From contig NZ_JACCBU010000001.1 in assembly GCF_013407955.1 (NCBI RefSeq), positions 6,758,001 through 6,822,000 of the forward strand: a DNA stretch of 64,000 bases, read 5' to 3'. Positions within the stretch are counted from its first letter, which is position 1. Each line of letters opens with the position of its first letter. This document shows, in pieces, positions 38,801 to 45,896 of this stretch. The notes under the pieces were generated by a model, which searched no databases, was not told where the DNA came from, and worked only from the letters and a program-made list of their open reading frames with translations. Origin of the DNA: Microlunatus parietis (lineage in GTDB: Bacteria > Actinomycetota > Actinomycetes > Propionibacteriales > Propionibacteriaceae). A program made the translations under genes and the position numbers.

Positions 38801-39274
38801 CGCGTACGCCCCGTACAGCTCGGCCAGGTGCTGCGCGATCGACCAGCGCCGCCCGCCCCGCGGGTCTTCCTCCGGGGCGTCGGAGGACGCGGAACGGTCG
38901 GGGCCGAGGAACGCCCACAACGGCGCCGCCCAGGGCTCGGTCCGGGCCGCGTCGATCTCGGCCAGCAGCGGCCACACGGCCCGGTGCGGCTGCCACGGAT
39001 CGGCGCCCGGCTCGATCCCGGTGACCGCTGCGGTGGCGCGGGCCGCGAGCCGGTGTGGGGACGGGAACTCCACCCCGGCGCAGACCCCGTCGGCTCCGCC
39101 CGCTGCCGTACCCAAGCGGTGTGAGAGCTGTTGCGACAGCCACCGCTCGACGCCGTGCGTGGGCACGCAGACGATCTCGGTGGCGAACGGGTCGGCCAGC
39201 GGCCGCCCGAGCACGTCACCGAGGGCCGCGACCAGACGGTCGGAGCGCTCCGCGCGATGGAGATGCAGGCTCAT
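35891..39274 (-). CDS. recC: Exodeoxyribonuclease V gamma subunit RecC
   Basis: 1127 aa. Inactive UvrD-like fold with the RecC signature pieces: VCVPTHGVERWLSQQLSHRLG near the N-terminus (split by VCVPTHG and ERWLSQQL), FGPTRVLPDHLRLL, LHACHGPDRQVEVLREVLL, DVIVMCPDIETFAPLI, LTMCTMTPMRSVPHRVVVLL and DGVFPR. RecC holds the complex together and recognises Chi. First gene of the recCBD operon; the ATG at 39274 is divergent from uvrD2 across about 160 bp, which probably contains both promoters. Confidence 0.93.
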   Translation of the reverse strand: MSLHLHRAERSDRLVAALGDVLGRPLADPFATEIVCVPTHGVERWLSQQLSHRLGTAAGGADGVCAGVEFPSPHRLAARATAAVTGIEPGADPWQPHRAVWPLLAEIDAARTEPWAAPLWAFLGPDRSASSDAPEEDPRGGRRWSIAQHLAELYGAYASSRPAMVLDWLAGRDAGPNGTLLGADRSWQAELWRRLRRRIDLPSPAERIGPVCQRLAEEPGLSDLPERLSVFGPTRVLPDHLRLLTTLARHRDVYLWLTQPSPVLWDRIAAAAAEAAGSLVGPRAADHTVDLPRHRLLAYLGRDSRELQLTLLDELRSTEVTHVHHPAPDRDGPPTLLRLLQDDLAADRDPTGQAEERRLAGTDESIRLHACHGPDRQVEVLREVLLGLLADDPTLEPRDVIVMCPDIETFAPLISAGFGLADAAPDQAHPGHQLRVRLADRSLRQLNPLLNTLSTLFDLATSRVEAAAVLDLISTEPVARKFSFSDDDLARIADLVERSGVRWGLDAPHRAAFAMSGFGQNTWAAGLDRLLLGIAMDESGHHYLGTALPLDDIDSSDVDLVGRLTECVERIRKAVTEFGRAWPLPEWIRLAREAIQALTAVGRTDSWQLGHAYAELARIGESVEPAAAAETLLRPAEIRALFADSFRGRPSRANFRTGTLTMCTMTPMRSVPHRVVVLLGVDDGVFPRHSSIDGDDVVAAQPWIGDRDPRTEDRQLLLDAILSAEERLVVIYSGADPRTGADKPPAVPIGELLDTLDRTALPADGHASVRSMITTRHPLQPFDTRNFATDDHGRPFSFDRQGLRGARAAIGPRQQPASPYAIGELPPRPADDVIDLSDLSRFFAHPVRALLRMRAGLFLYEDDERPDDQIPIQLDGLESWSVGDRMLRLLLQGADLDQLTAAEWRRGTLPPQRFGSAALGPVVDQVRELAAGAEPYLTGPARGVDITAEAGGAVITGTLPGIRDDGPVSVSYSRLGPKHRLASWIDLLALTVTEPDRPWRAVTIGRRGCSMLGPVPAKIAGLLLGDLVDLYRTGLQGPLPLPPKASCEYARLSLAGRPIAPLLSKIGQLWAEDLDPSYEQVIGPTLEDLMAEPARPEERRGDIDEPSRFGALARRVWQPLLRGEELR

Positions 39275-39436
39275 GATCAGGCCACCCTAGGGCCCGCCTC
39301 CGACAGCCAGGTGTACGGCCGCCGCAATCTCGCATCGACCGGTCAGTTGTGCAGCGACACGCCGTGAAATCGCCTGCTTTTGTGACCGGTCGGCGGGGTT
39401 GGGGTGGGTGTGGGTGGGGCGGTTTAGGGTGAACGG

Positions 39437-41629
39437 GTGGCTGTGGATCCTGATCGTCTGCTTGCCGCGCTGGACCCCGAGCAGCAGGAGGTGGCGACCA
39501 CCCTGCGCGGGCCGGTCGCGGTGATCGCCGGTGCCGGCACCGGCAAGACGAGGGCGATCACGCACCGGATCGCGTACGGAGTCGCCACCGGGGTGTATCG
39601 CCCGACGGCGGTGCTGGCGGTGACCTTCACCCAGCGCGCGGCGGGGGAGTTGCGCGGCCGGCTGCAGGAGCTCGGCGTGCCCGGCGTGCAGGCGCGGACC
39701 TTCCACTCCGCGGCACTGCGCCAGGCGCAGTACTTCTGGCCCAAGGTGTACGGCGGCGAACTGCCGGCCGTGCTGGATCACCGGATGGGCGCGGTCGCCG
39801 ACGCGGCCGGCCGGCTCCGGGTCGCCGTCGACACGCCGAAGCTGCGCGACCTGGTCGGTGAGATCGCCTGGGCCAAGGTCAGCAACGTCGGGCCGGAGGA
39901 CTACGCCCAGGTGGCCGCGGCCCGGCACCGCGGGCTGGCCTCGTTCGACCACGAGACCGTGGCCCGGGTCTTCGCCGGCTACGAGGAGGTCAAGCGGGAG
40001 CGGGGCCGGATCGACTTCGAGGACATCCTGCTCTGCGCGGCCGCGTTGATCTCCGACAACCCGGAGGTCGCCGACCAGGTCCGCGGCACGTACCGGCATC
40101 TCGTGGTCGACGAGTATCAGGACGTCAGCCCGCTGCAGCAGGCCCTGCTCGACCTCTGGCGCGGCGAGCGGACCGACCTCTGCGTGGTCGGCGACCCGGC
40201 CCAGACGATCCACTCCTTCGCCGGTGCGCAGGCCGACTTCCTGACTGGGTTCGCCCGCCGGCATCCGGGGGCGACGGTGATCCGGCTGGTCCGGGACTAC
40301 CGCTCGACGCCCGAGGTGGTCGGCGTCGCGAACGCGATCATGGACGCCGCCCCGGCCGGCGGCGGTCGCGGCGAGCTGGGCGCGGTGACGCTGGTGGCCC
40401 AGCAGCCGTCCGGCCCGGCCGTCGAGTACGCGGAGGCGGCCAGCGAGTCGGCCGAGGCGTCCGGGATCGCCGACTGGCTGCGCCGGCTGGCCGACGCCGG
40501 GATCGCGTACCGGGAGATGGCGGTGCTGTTCCGGATCAACGCGCAGAGCCCGCCGATCGAGCAGGCCCTGGCCGAGGCGGGCATCCCGTATCTGGTCCGC
40601 GGCGGCGAACGCTTCTACGAGCGGCCCGAGGTCCGGCAGGCCCTGCTCCAGGTCCGCACCGAGGCCCGGACCCTCGACGGTGCCGACGACGGGGTGAGCG
40701 GAGCGGACCGGCTGAAGGCACTGTTCGCCGCGCTCGGCTGGACGCCGGAGCCGCCGTCCGGTGCCGGTGCGGTCCGGGAGCGCTGGGAGTCCTTGGCCGC
40801 GCTGGTCGCGGTCGCCGAGGACCTGACCGCCGCGGCCGGCGGCCCGGTCGGGCTGGCCGCGATCTCCGCCGAGCTGGAGCGGCGGGCCGAGGCGCAACAG
40901 GTGCCGGCCGCGCAGGGCGTCACGCTGTCCACGTTGCACTCGGCGAAGGGCCTGGAGTGGGACGCCGTCGCGCTGTACGGGATCCAGGAGGGCTCGCTGC
41001 CGTTCGTCCTGGCCGACACCCCGGCCCAGCTGGCCGAGGAACGCCGGCTGCTCTACGTCGGCGTGACCCGGGCCCGGCGCCGGCTCCGGGTCTCCTGGGC
41101 CCGGACCCGCAACGGTGGTGGCGCGGTCCGCAAACCGTCCCGGTTCCTCGGCCCGGTGCTGCCGTCGGCGGACCGGCGCGCGCCGCGGTCCGGCGGGTCG
41201 ACCGGGAACCGCCGGTCCGAGCTCTCGGCCCGCTGCCGCAGCTGCGGCCGGCCGCTGTCCGGTGCGGCCGAACGCAAGCTCGGCCGGCACACCGACTGTC
41301 CGTCGACGTACGACGAGGCGACGCTGGAGGCACTCAAGGCGTGGCGCAAGGAGGCCGCTGCCGAGCAGGGCGTGCCGGCCTACTGCGTGTTCACCGACGC
41401 GACCCTGGTGGCGATCGCCGAGGCGCGGCCCGCGACCCCCGCCGACCTGATCAAGATCCATGGTCTGGGGCTGGCGAAGGCCAAGAAGTACGGGCCGGAA
41501 GTCCTTGCCGTCCTGGCCGATTCGGCCCCCGGAACGAGCGGCTCCGCGGGCCCGGACGGGGATTTGTCAAATAATCTGAGATTGTTGCGAAAAGAGTTTG
41601 CACCCGCGGCAGACGGTTCTCTAAGCTGA
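39437..41629 (+). CDS. uvrD2: ATP-dependent DNA helicase UvrD2 (HRDC domain)
   Basis: 730 aa from GTG 39437 (a GTG six bases on is possible). UvrD/PcrA motor: AGAGTGKTRAITHRIAYG, TFTQRAAGELRGRL, LVVDEYQDVSPLQQ, VVGDPAQTIHSFAGA, TLHSAKGLEWDAV and LLYVGVTRARRRL. It then has the UvrD2-specific tail: CRSCGRPL...HTDC (tetracysteine-like) and a C-terminal HRDC domain (LKAWRKEAAAEQGVPAYCVF, LIKIHGLGLAKAKKYG). In mycobacteria UvrD2 is essential and its gene sits beside whiB7, as here. The stop overlaps the -10 box of the whiB7 promoter. Confidence 0.95.
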   Translation: MAVDPDRLLAALDPEQQEVATTLRGPVAVIAGAGTGKTRAITHRIAYGVATGVYRPTAVLAVTFTQRAAGELRGRLQELGVPGVQARTFHSAALRQAQYFWPKVYGGELPAVLDHRMGAVADAAGRLRVAVDTPKLRDLVGEIAWAKVSNVGPEDYAQVAAARHRGLASFDHETVARVFAGYEEVKRERGRIDFEDILLCAAALISDNPEVADQVRGTYRHLVVDEYQDVSPLQQALLDLWRGERTDLCVVGDPAQTIHSFAGAQADFLTGFARRHPGATVIRLVRDYRSTPEVVGVANAIMDAAPAGGGRGELGAVTLVAQQPSGPAVEYAEAASESAEASGIADWLRRLADAGIAYREMAVLFRINAQSPPIEQALAEAGIPYLVRGGERFYERPEVRQALLQVRTEARTLDGADDGVSGADRLKALFAALGWTPEPPSGAGAVRERWESLAALVAVAEDLTAAAGGPVGLAAISAELERRAEAQQVPAAQGVTLSTLHSAKGLEWDAVALYGIQEGSLPFVLADTPAQLAEERRLLYVGVTRARRRLRVSWARTRNGGGAVRKPSRFLGPVLPSADRRAPRSGGSTGNRRSELSARCRSCGRPLSGAAERKLGRHTDCPSTYDEATLEALKAWRKEAAAEQGVPAYCVFTDATLVAIAEARPATPADLIKIHGLGLAKAKKYGPEVLAVLADSAPGTSGSAGPDGDLSNNLRLLRKEFAPAADGSLS
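41590..41627 (+). promoter_or_regulatory. WhiB7-type autoregulated promoter of the whiB7 leader
   Basis: AT-rich box AAAAG (41590-41594), three bases, -35 TTGCAC (41598-41603), 18-bp spacer, -10 TAAGCT (41622-41627). WhiB7-dependent promoters are known to carry an AT-rich pentamer three bases upstream of the -35, bound by the WhiB7 AT-hook. This arrangement is seen exactly here. The promoter overlaps the end of uvrD2. Transcription should begin near 41634, giving a leader of nearly 590 nt. Confidence 0.7.
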
Positions 41630-41719
41630 GCAAGGCTCACCGGCCGGACGGACGGGTACGGCCGGAGAGCAACAGTCAGAGCAACACCACAAACCTTCAT
41701 CGAGAGGAGGCACGCAGAG

Positions 41720-42085
41720 ATGGATACCAACACCTTGATCATCCCGAACAAGATCACCACCTTCCAGGTTGATCTTGCTCTGCGCGCCTCCGTCGTGCTG
41801 CCGGTTCTTTGTCGTGAAGACAAGGTCGCAGCGCGCGCGATCGTCTCCGGTGCAGTCTGCGTCGCCGATTCCGGTGCAGACATGGGCGCACCGGCCGCGT
41901 CGCACGTCTCCTACGGCCCGCGCACCTCCGTCACCATCCCGGCTCCGGCGAGCCCGGTGATGATCGGCGGTCCGGTGACGGGTCTCCGGGTCTCCGCTGG
42001 CATGACCCATCAGCTGTCCAACCGTGGCAAGGCCGCCACCAAGCCGACCCATCTGGGACGAAGTTCCTGTAGTCCGCCGGTGTAG
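41720..42085 (+). CDS. Leader ORF of whiB7 (121 codons)
   Basis: ATG at 41720 follows AGGAGG (41705-41710) by nine bases, the best ribosome site in this region. The product (MDTNTLIIPNKITTFQ..., ending LGRSSCSPPV) matches no family I know and has no motif, signal peptide or TM segment; the middle is rich in Val, Ala and Ser. The stop lies 20 nt before the first arm of the terminator hairpin. In mycobacteria and streptomycetes, whiB7/wblC is controlled by a translated upstream ORF that senses slowed ribosomes. This is the likely counterpart, though unusually long. It may be read only for its effect on RNA folding. Confidence 0.6.
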   Translation: MDTNTLIIPNKITTFQVDLALRASVVLPVLCREDKVAARAIVSGAVCVADSGADMGAPAASHVSYGPRTSVTIPAPASPVMIGGPVTGLRVSAGMTHQLSNRGKAATKPTHLGRSSCSPPV

Positions 42086-42104
42086 AACACACCGCGCAGC
42101 CTCC

Positions 42105-42151
42105 AGGCCGTGACTCCCAGACCACCGGGAATCACGGCCTTTGTGATTCCC
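42105..42151 (+). terminator. Attenuator of whiB7: overlapping terminator and antiterminator hairpins
   Basis: Arm 1 AGGCCGTGACTCCC (42105-42118) pairs with arm 2 GGGAATCACGGCCT (42127-42140), a 14-bp stem with one C:A mismatch and an 8-nt loop, followed by TTTGTGATT: an intrinsic terminator. The 5' part of arm 2, GGGAATCAC (42127-42135), pairs perfectly with GTGATTCCC (42143-42151) over a 7-nt loop. The two structures exclude each other. This is the layout of transcription attenuation, known for whiB7/wblC genes. Leader translation at 41720-42085 would decide which forms. Confidence 0.75.
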
Positions 42152-42221
42152 GGCCCAGAAGTTCCGGATCGACATCACCGGTCGATCCGAAGTAGGCCGA
42201 ATTGATCAAGGAGGTGAACAA

Positions 42222-42533
42222 GTGACTGTCTCAGTGCTGGAGTCACTTGGTTCAGCGCAGGAACTGGAGAAACTGCCTTGTCGGCAGGTTGATCCGGAGG
42301 TGTTCTTCGCCGAGTCCCCGGCGGATGTCGAGTCGGCGAAGGCTCTCTGCAAGGCCTGCCCGGTCGTGGCGGAGTGCCTGGCCGGCGCCCTGGAGCGGCG
42401 TGAGCCGTGGGGCGTCTGGGGTGGCGAGCTGTTCGTGTCCGGTGTCGTGGTGCCGCGGAAGCGGCCGCGGGGTCGTCCCCGGAAGTACCCGGTCGACCCG
42501 TACACCGAAGCCGGGGCGGGTCAGGCGGCATGA
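42222..42533 (+). CDS. whiB7: Transcriptional regulator WhiB7 (antibiotic-resistance master regulator)
   Basis: 103 aa from GTG 42222, with AAGGAGG seven bases upstream. Four cysteines of the [4Fe-4S] cluster (LPCRQV, LCKACPVVAEC), the sigma-A-contact turn REPWGVWGGELF and a C-terminal AT-hook PRGRPRKYP: the last distinguishes WhiB7 from other Wbl proteins. WhiB7 binds the principal sigma factor and AT-rich DNA to activate efflux, ribosome-protection and drug-modifying genes and its own promoter. Neighbours uvrD2 and the ABC1 kinase match the mycobacterial locus. Regulation by the promoter and attenuator listed above is inferred. Confidence 0.95.
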   Translation: MTVSVLESLGSAQELEKLPCRQVDPEVFFAESPADVESAKALCKACPVVAECLAGALERREPWGVWGGELFVSGVVVPRKRPRGRPRKYPVDPYTEAGAGQAA

Positions 42534-42673
42534 ACGGCATCGCCGAGCGGCGGCGTGCGGACGTAGACCTGGAATCGGCAGGTCCGTCCGCCGCCGTCGC
42601 GGGGGCCGGCGTTTCGGCGCCGGCCCGGTTCGTCCACGCCGTGCGGCTCTGGTTGGCGCGGGCCCTGTCATGA
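42530..42673 (+). CDS. Possible 47-aa protein coupled to whiB7
   Basis: ATG at 42530 overlaps the whiB7 stop in ATGA. The product MNGIAERRRADVDLESAGPS...LWLARALS is short, with an amphipathic Arg-containing C-terminal helix (RFVHAVRLWLARALS). There is no known family. The overlap and host-like codon use argue for translation; the small size argues against certainty. A GCTCGC/GCGAGC hairpin follows the stop at about 42681-42694 between two copies of CATGATCAACT. Confidence 0.35.
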   Translation: MNGIAERRRADVDLESAGPSAAVAGAGVSAPARFVHAVRLWLARALS

Positions 42674-42749
42674 TCAACTTCGCTCGCTCGCGAGCATGAT
42701 CAACTGACAGTGGGCCCGGGCCTTCCACGGCCGTACGGAAGACTTTCGA

Positions 42750-42923
42750 TCACCACCACTCGGCATCGAGCTTGGCCTCGATGCTCCGGGCGTGCTCGCG
42801 CGCGCAGGCCGGGCACAAGATCAATACCTGAGTACGGTTGCCGTCGTCGAGCCGTTCCTGGCTCCAGGTCCAGATCGGCTCATCCGGCTCGGGTTCCCGG
42901 CCGCATTCGGCACAGCGTTCCAT
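42750..42923 (-). CDS. Small zinc-ribbon protein
   Basis: 57 aa: MERCAECGREPEPDEPIW at the start, LILCPACAREHARSIEAKL near the end. Two CxxC knuckles (CAEC and CPAC) predict a zinc ribbon. Similar short proteins are common in actinobacteria and lack an assigned function. It lies just upstream of the ABC1-kinase gene's 3' end on the same strand, 6 bp away, so it is probably the last gene of that operon. The ATG at 42923 is the only candidate start. Confidence 0.75.
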   Translation of the reverse strand: MERCAECGREPEPDEPIWTWSQERLDDGNRTQVLILCPACAREHARSIEAKLDAEWW

Positions 42924-42929
42924 GACGTT

Positions 42930-44318
42930 TCAGTTCGGGCTCGGCTCCGTATACCCGGGCAGGAACTCCTCGAGTACGGAAGCGAACGGCGCCCGGGCGT
43001 TGAGCTGGGACAGCACCGCGATCCCGCCGAGCCAGACCCGGTGGATCAGCAGGTACGTCGGCGGCAGGTTGAGCCGGGTCGCCACGCCGTTGGACGTGGT
43101 CGGGTCCTTGACCCGCTGGAACTGTTCCCGCATCCAGTCCCGGGTGAACTGGAACTCCGGCACCGTCGCCGGCTCGACGAACGGGCTCAGATAGTCCAGC
43201 AGGTCACTCGGGTCGACATCGGCCTTGACGAAGCCCTCCTCGCGCAGGCCGGCCGTGACGGTCGCCGCGTCACCGCGCTGCGCGATCCGCAGGATCCGGC
43301 CCATCGCCGGCGGCAGCCCCTCGGGCAGCCGCGCGACCAGCCCGAAGTCGACCACGCCGAGCCGGTCCTCGGGCAGGATCAGGAAGTTGCCCGGGTGCGG
43401 GTCGGCGTGCAGCAGCCCGACCGTGGACGGCCCGGCGAACAGGAACCGTACGTAACGCAGCGCGATCGCGTTGCGCCGCTCGGGCTCGAAGCCCTCGGCG
43501 CGCGACATCGGGACCCCGCTCAGCCATTCGCTGACCATCACCCGCGAGGTCTGCGCGATCACCTCGGGCACGACGAAGTCCGGATGGCCGGCGAAGCCGA
43601 CCGCGGCCTGCTGCTGCGACGACGCCTCGATGGTGTAGTCCAGCTCCTCGGCGATCCGGTCCGCCAGTTCGTCGACCAGCGGCTCGACGTCGAGGCCGCC
43701 GGCCAGCGGCGAGATGAGCCGGGACATGCGCCGGATCTGTTTCAGATCCGACCGCAGCGCCTCGTCGGCGCCGGGATACTGCACCTTCACCGCCACCTTG
43801 CGGCCGTCCTCCCAGACGGCCCGGTGCACCTGGCCGATCGACGCCGCGGCCGCGGGCCTCGGTTCGAAGGAGCGGAACCGGCTGCGCCACTCGCCGCCCA
43901 GTTCGCGGGCGAGCACGGACTGCACCCGCGACGTCGGCATCGGCGGTGCCGAGTCCTGCAGCCGCGACAGGTGCTTCCGGTACGGGGCGGCGACCTCCTC
44001 GGGCAGCGCCGACTCGAACATGCTGAGCGCCTGGCCGAACTTCATGGCGCCGCCCTTGAGCTCGCCGAGGACCCGGAACAGCTGATCGGCGGCCCGCCGC
44101 TGCATCTCCTCGGTGACCGCCTCGGCCGGCGTGCCGGTGAGCTTCTTGCCGAGTCCGAGGGTGGCCCGGCCGGCGAACCCCAACGGCAGTGACGCGAGGC
44201 GCGCGCCGCGGCGCCAGGCCGACCTGGCCAGGTCGCTCGACTCGGCCGCCTCGGCACCGCCTTCGAACGGAAGACCGGACGGGTCGTCGGCTGGCGGTGG
44301 GGTGGTCATGCAGGTCAT
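42930..44318 (-). CDS. ABC1/AarF (UbiB-like) atypical kinase, Rv3197-type
   Basis: 462 aa. ATG 44318 overlaps the preceding stop in ATGA; an ATG at 44309 is also possible. UbiB-family marks: KxGQ motif GGAMKFGQALS, A-rich loop AAAASIGQVHRA in place of a Gly loop, VAVKVQYPG (Lys), EELDYTIEA, LLHADPHPGNFLI (catalytic) and GVVDFGLVARLP. In mycobacteria the gene beside whiB7 (Rv3197) is of this type and has been linked to macrolide tolerance. Its substrate is unknown. It shares an operon with the Rv3196-like gene. Confidence 0.9.
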   Translation of the reverse strand: MTCMTTPPPADDPSGLPFEGGAEAAESSDLARSAWRRGARLASLPLGFAGRATLGLGKKLTGTPAEAVTEEMQRRAADQLFRVLGELKGGAMKFGQALSMFESALPEEVAAPYRKHLSRLQDSAPPMPTSRVQSVLARELGGEWRSRFRSFEPRPAAAASIGQVHRAVWEDGRKVAVKVQYPGADEALRSDLKQIRRMSRLISPLAGGLDVEPLVDELADRIAEELDYTIEASSQQQAAVGFAGHPDFVVPEVIAQTSRVMVSEWLSGVPMSRAEGFEPERRNAIALRYVRFLFAGPSTVGLLHADPHPGNFLILPEDRLGVVDFGLVARLPEGLPPAMGRILRIAQRGDAATVTAGLREEGFVKADVDPSDLLDYLSPFVEPATVPEFQFTRDWMREQFQRVKDPTTSNGVATRLNLPPTYLLIHRVWLGGIAVLSQLNARAPFASVLEEFLPGYTEPSPN

Positions 44319-45211
44319 TCTGCCGGGCCGCCCCAACCGCACCCGCACCCGGGATGGCTGCGCCAGCGCCGCAGTCCCGGCGCCAGGCTCGCGCCGTCCA
44401 GTTCGAGGGTGGCACCGAGCGTCTCGGGCGGCTCGGCGTCCGGCCCGGCGGCGACGTACCGGAGGGCGGAGTGGACCTGCAGCAGCGCGGCACCGACGGC
44501 CCAGCCGGCGACCAGCTCGGGCGCCGTCGGCCGCTGTCGGCAGAGCTGGGCGAGCAGTTCCGGCCAGCCGGGGTCGGCGCCGGCCCGGGTCAGGTCGACG
44601 CAGCGCAGGCAGGCCGACCGGCCGGGCAGCACGAACGGCCCCACCACGGCCAGGTCGCCGGCGGTCCGGACGATCAGGTGCGGTTGGTCGGCCCGGACCA
44701 GGCCTGCGGTCAGCACTCGGTCCGGCTCGGCGGTGCCGGTGGCGACCACGGTCAGGTCCGGCGGCGGAGCGTCCGGGTCAGGGGAGCGGAGCAACTCGGC
44801 CGGACCGCAGCCGGTCAGCGACTCGGCCAGCCGGTCGGCGAGCGGCCCACTGCCGACGAGGCCGATCCGGGCGCCCGAGAGCGTACCTGCGGGATCGGCG
44901 GGCGGCCCGGCCGAGGACCGGATGACGACCAGGCCGGCCTGCCGCAGCAGGGCCAGGGCCTCGTCCAGCTGGCGCTCCGGCACGGCGAGCCGTCGAGCGG
45001 CCCGGCGCAGCGAGCCGAGCGTCTGCCGTCCGTCGATCTGGGACAGCACCTCGGCGAGGGCCGGCGCGACGCCGGCGAGCAGCCGCGACGCGTCGGTGTC
45101 GATCCCGACCTGGACGGCGTCCGGGCTGCGGCGGAGGAACACGGTCGACCTGGTCAGCCCCGGATATCTGGCCAGTCGTGGCCGAGCGGGCGCGACGGCG
45201 GACGGCTTCAC
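44315..45211 (-). CDS. ThiF/TOMM-cyclodehydratase-partner-like protein, Rv3196 type
   Basis: 298 aa from GTG 45211, which follows GAGGA by seven bases; Rv3196 in M. tuberculosis is about the same length. An N-terminal winged-helix-like part (SQIDGRQTLGSLRRAARRLA) precedes a Rossmann-like E1-type fold (ARIGLVGSGPLADRLAESL). It ends with structural zinc ligands CLRCVD and HPGCGCGW. E1-like partners bind leader peptides in thiazole/oxazole-modified peptide synthesis, but no YcaO or precursor gene is near. The stable link with the ABC1 kinase suggests a joint unknown role. Confidence 0.75.
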   Translation of the reverse strand: MKPSAVAPARPRLARYPGLTRSTVFLRRSPDAVQVGIDTDASRLLAGVAPALAEVLSQIDGRQTLGSLRRAARRLAVPERQLDEALALLRQAGLVVIRSSAGPPADPAGTLSGARIGLVGSGPLADRLAESLTGCGPAELLRSPDPDAPPPDLTVVATGTAEPDRVLTAGLVRADQPHLIVRTAGDLAVVGPFVLPGRSACLRCVDLTRAGADPGWPELLAQLCRQRPTAPELVAGWAVGAALLQVHSALRYVAAGPDAEPPETLGATLELDGASLAPGLRRWRSHPGCGCGWGGPAE

Positions 45212-45249
45212 GGACTCATCCTCGCTCGGGCTGCAGCCCGGCGAGGTGG

Positions 45250-45258
45250 TTGTCCACA
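45250..45258 (+). promoter_or_regulatory. DnaA-box-like site TTGTCCACA upstream of the Rv3196-like gene
   Basis: Perfect match to the high-GC actinobacterial DnaA box TTGTCCACA. It lies 39 bp upstream of the GTG start of the Rv3196-like gene, in its likely promoter region. Two further copies in opposite orientation lie at 45843-45851 and 45888-45896. Confidence 0.5.
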
Positions 45259-45380
45259 GGGTCAATCACCCAGAGGTCGGGAAAATGCTGCGGCCGCGGA
45301 ACGCCGCTCGAAAGCAGGCGATCCGCGGCCGTTCATCGGGTGCGGCCTGAGCCGCAGTGCCCGGCCGGAGCCAGGCTTGC

Positions 45381-45542
45381 TCAGGCTTTCCCGAGGATGC
45401 GATTCAGGTTGGTGCCGCACTCGGGGCACTTGGCCTTGGCCATCCGGGTGCCCTTGTCGTTGACGTGCACCTCGCCGGTCGCCTCACGCTTGGCCTTGCA
45501 CTTCACGCAGTAGAACTCACCGCTGTAGGTTTCTGCAGCCAT
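45381..45542 (-). CDS. DUF5679-type zinc-ribbon protein
   Basis: 53 aa: MAAETYSGEFYCVKCKAKRE, then GEVHVNDKGTRMAKAKCPEC and a basic end. Two CxxC knuckles (CVKC, CPEC) with GTRMAKAKCPECGT match the small DUF5679 proteins found throughout actinobacteria, likely nucleic-acid or ribosome-associated. No experimental role is known to me. AAGGAGAC precedes the ATG at 45542. Monocistronic. Confidence 0.85.
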   Translation of the reverse strand: MAAETYSGEFYCVKCKAKREATGEVHVNDKGTRMAKAKCPECGTNLNRILGKA

Positions 45543-45709
45543 CGTTCGTCTCCTTGCTCGAAATCCTCCGCAGACCTGGTCGATTGTCCGCGGGACCGCG
45601 TTGCGGCCTGCAGCGCTCGGTCGCCGGTTACTCTACGCGAGCGGACGCGGACTGGCGTGTTGACGCGCGGCGTGTTATCGGGGCCGGCCGAGGCGCGGTG
45701 AGGGCAAAA

Positions 45710-45778
45710 CGAAGCCTCCAGAGTTCGGTGTGCGCTTGCCTTCCCCTGCGAGCGCGCCGACCAACTGGAGGCTTCGTG
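45710..45778. repeat. 13-bp inverted repeat (ACGAAGCCTCCAG / CTGGAGGCTTCGT)
   Basis: Arms at 45710-45722 and 45766-45778 are perfectly complementary, enclosing 43 bp. The unit could be a folded RNA, a transcription end or the residue of a small mobile element. There is no T-run after either arm. Confidence 0.5.
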
Positions 45779-45842
45779 GACTGAACGCTATGGCTTCGGT
45801 CGGCCGGCGTCAACACAGGACGCCGTCAGGCCGTGGAGAATC

Positions 45843-45896
45843 TGTGGACAATCTTGTGGGTATCCCTGTGAATTGGGCGTCTGGGACTGTGGACAA
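45843..45896 (-). promoter_or_regulatory. Two DnaA-box-like sites (TTGTCCACA on minus strand)
   Basis: TGTGGACAA at 45843-45851 and 45888-45896, 45 bp apart in the same orientation, both perfect to the GC-rich actinobacterial DnaA box. The sequence between contains CTTGTGGGTATCC, a weaker related site. The origin proper is not here, since dnaA, dnaN and gyrB are absent. The pair could titrate DnaA or regulate the downstream gene. Confidence 0.45.

Noticed and set aside
36338..39124. 928-aa plus-strand frame opposite recC
   Set aside because: Shadow frame, Gln/Arg/Pro/His-rich, no start signal.
44315..45211. Azole-modified peptide (TOMM) biosynthetic cluster
   Set aside because: No YcaO, dehydrogenase or precursor peptide nearby; the gene order matches the conserved Rv3196-Rv3197 pair instead.
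45843..45896. Chromosomal origin of replication
   Set aside because: Only two or three boxes, no AT-rich unwinding region, and dnaA, dnaN, recF and gyrB are absent.
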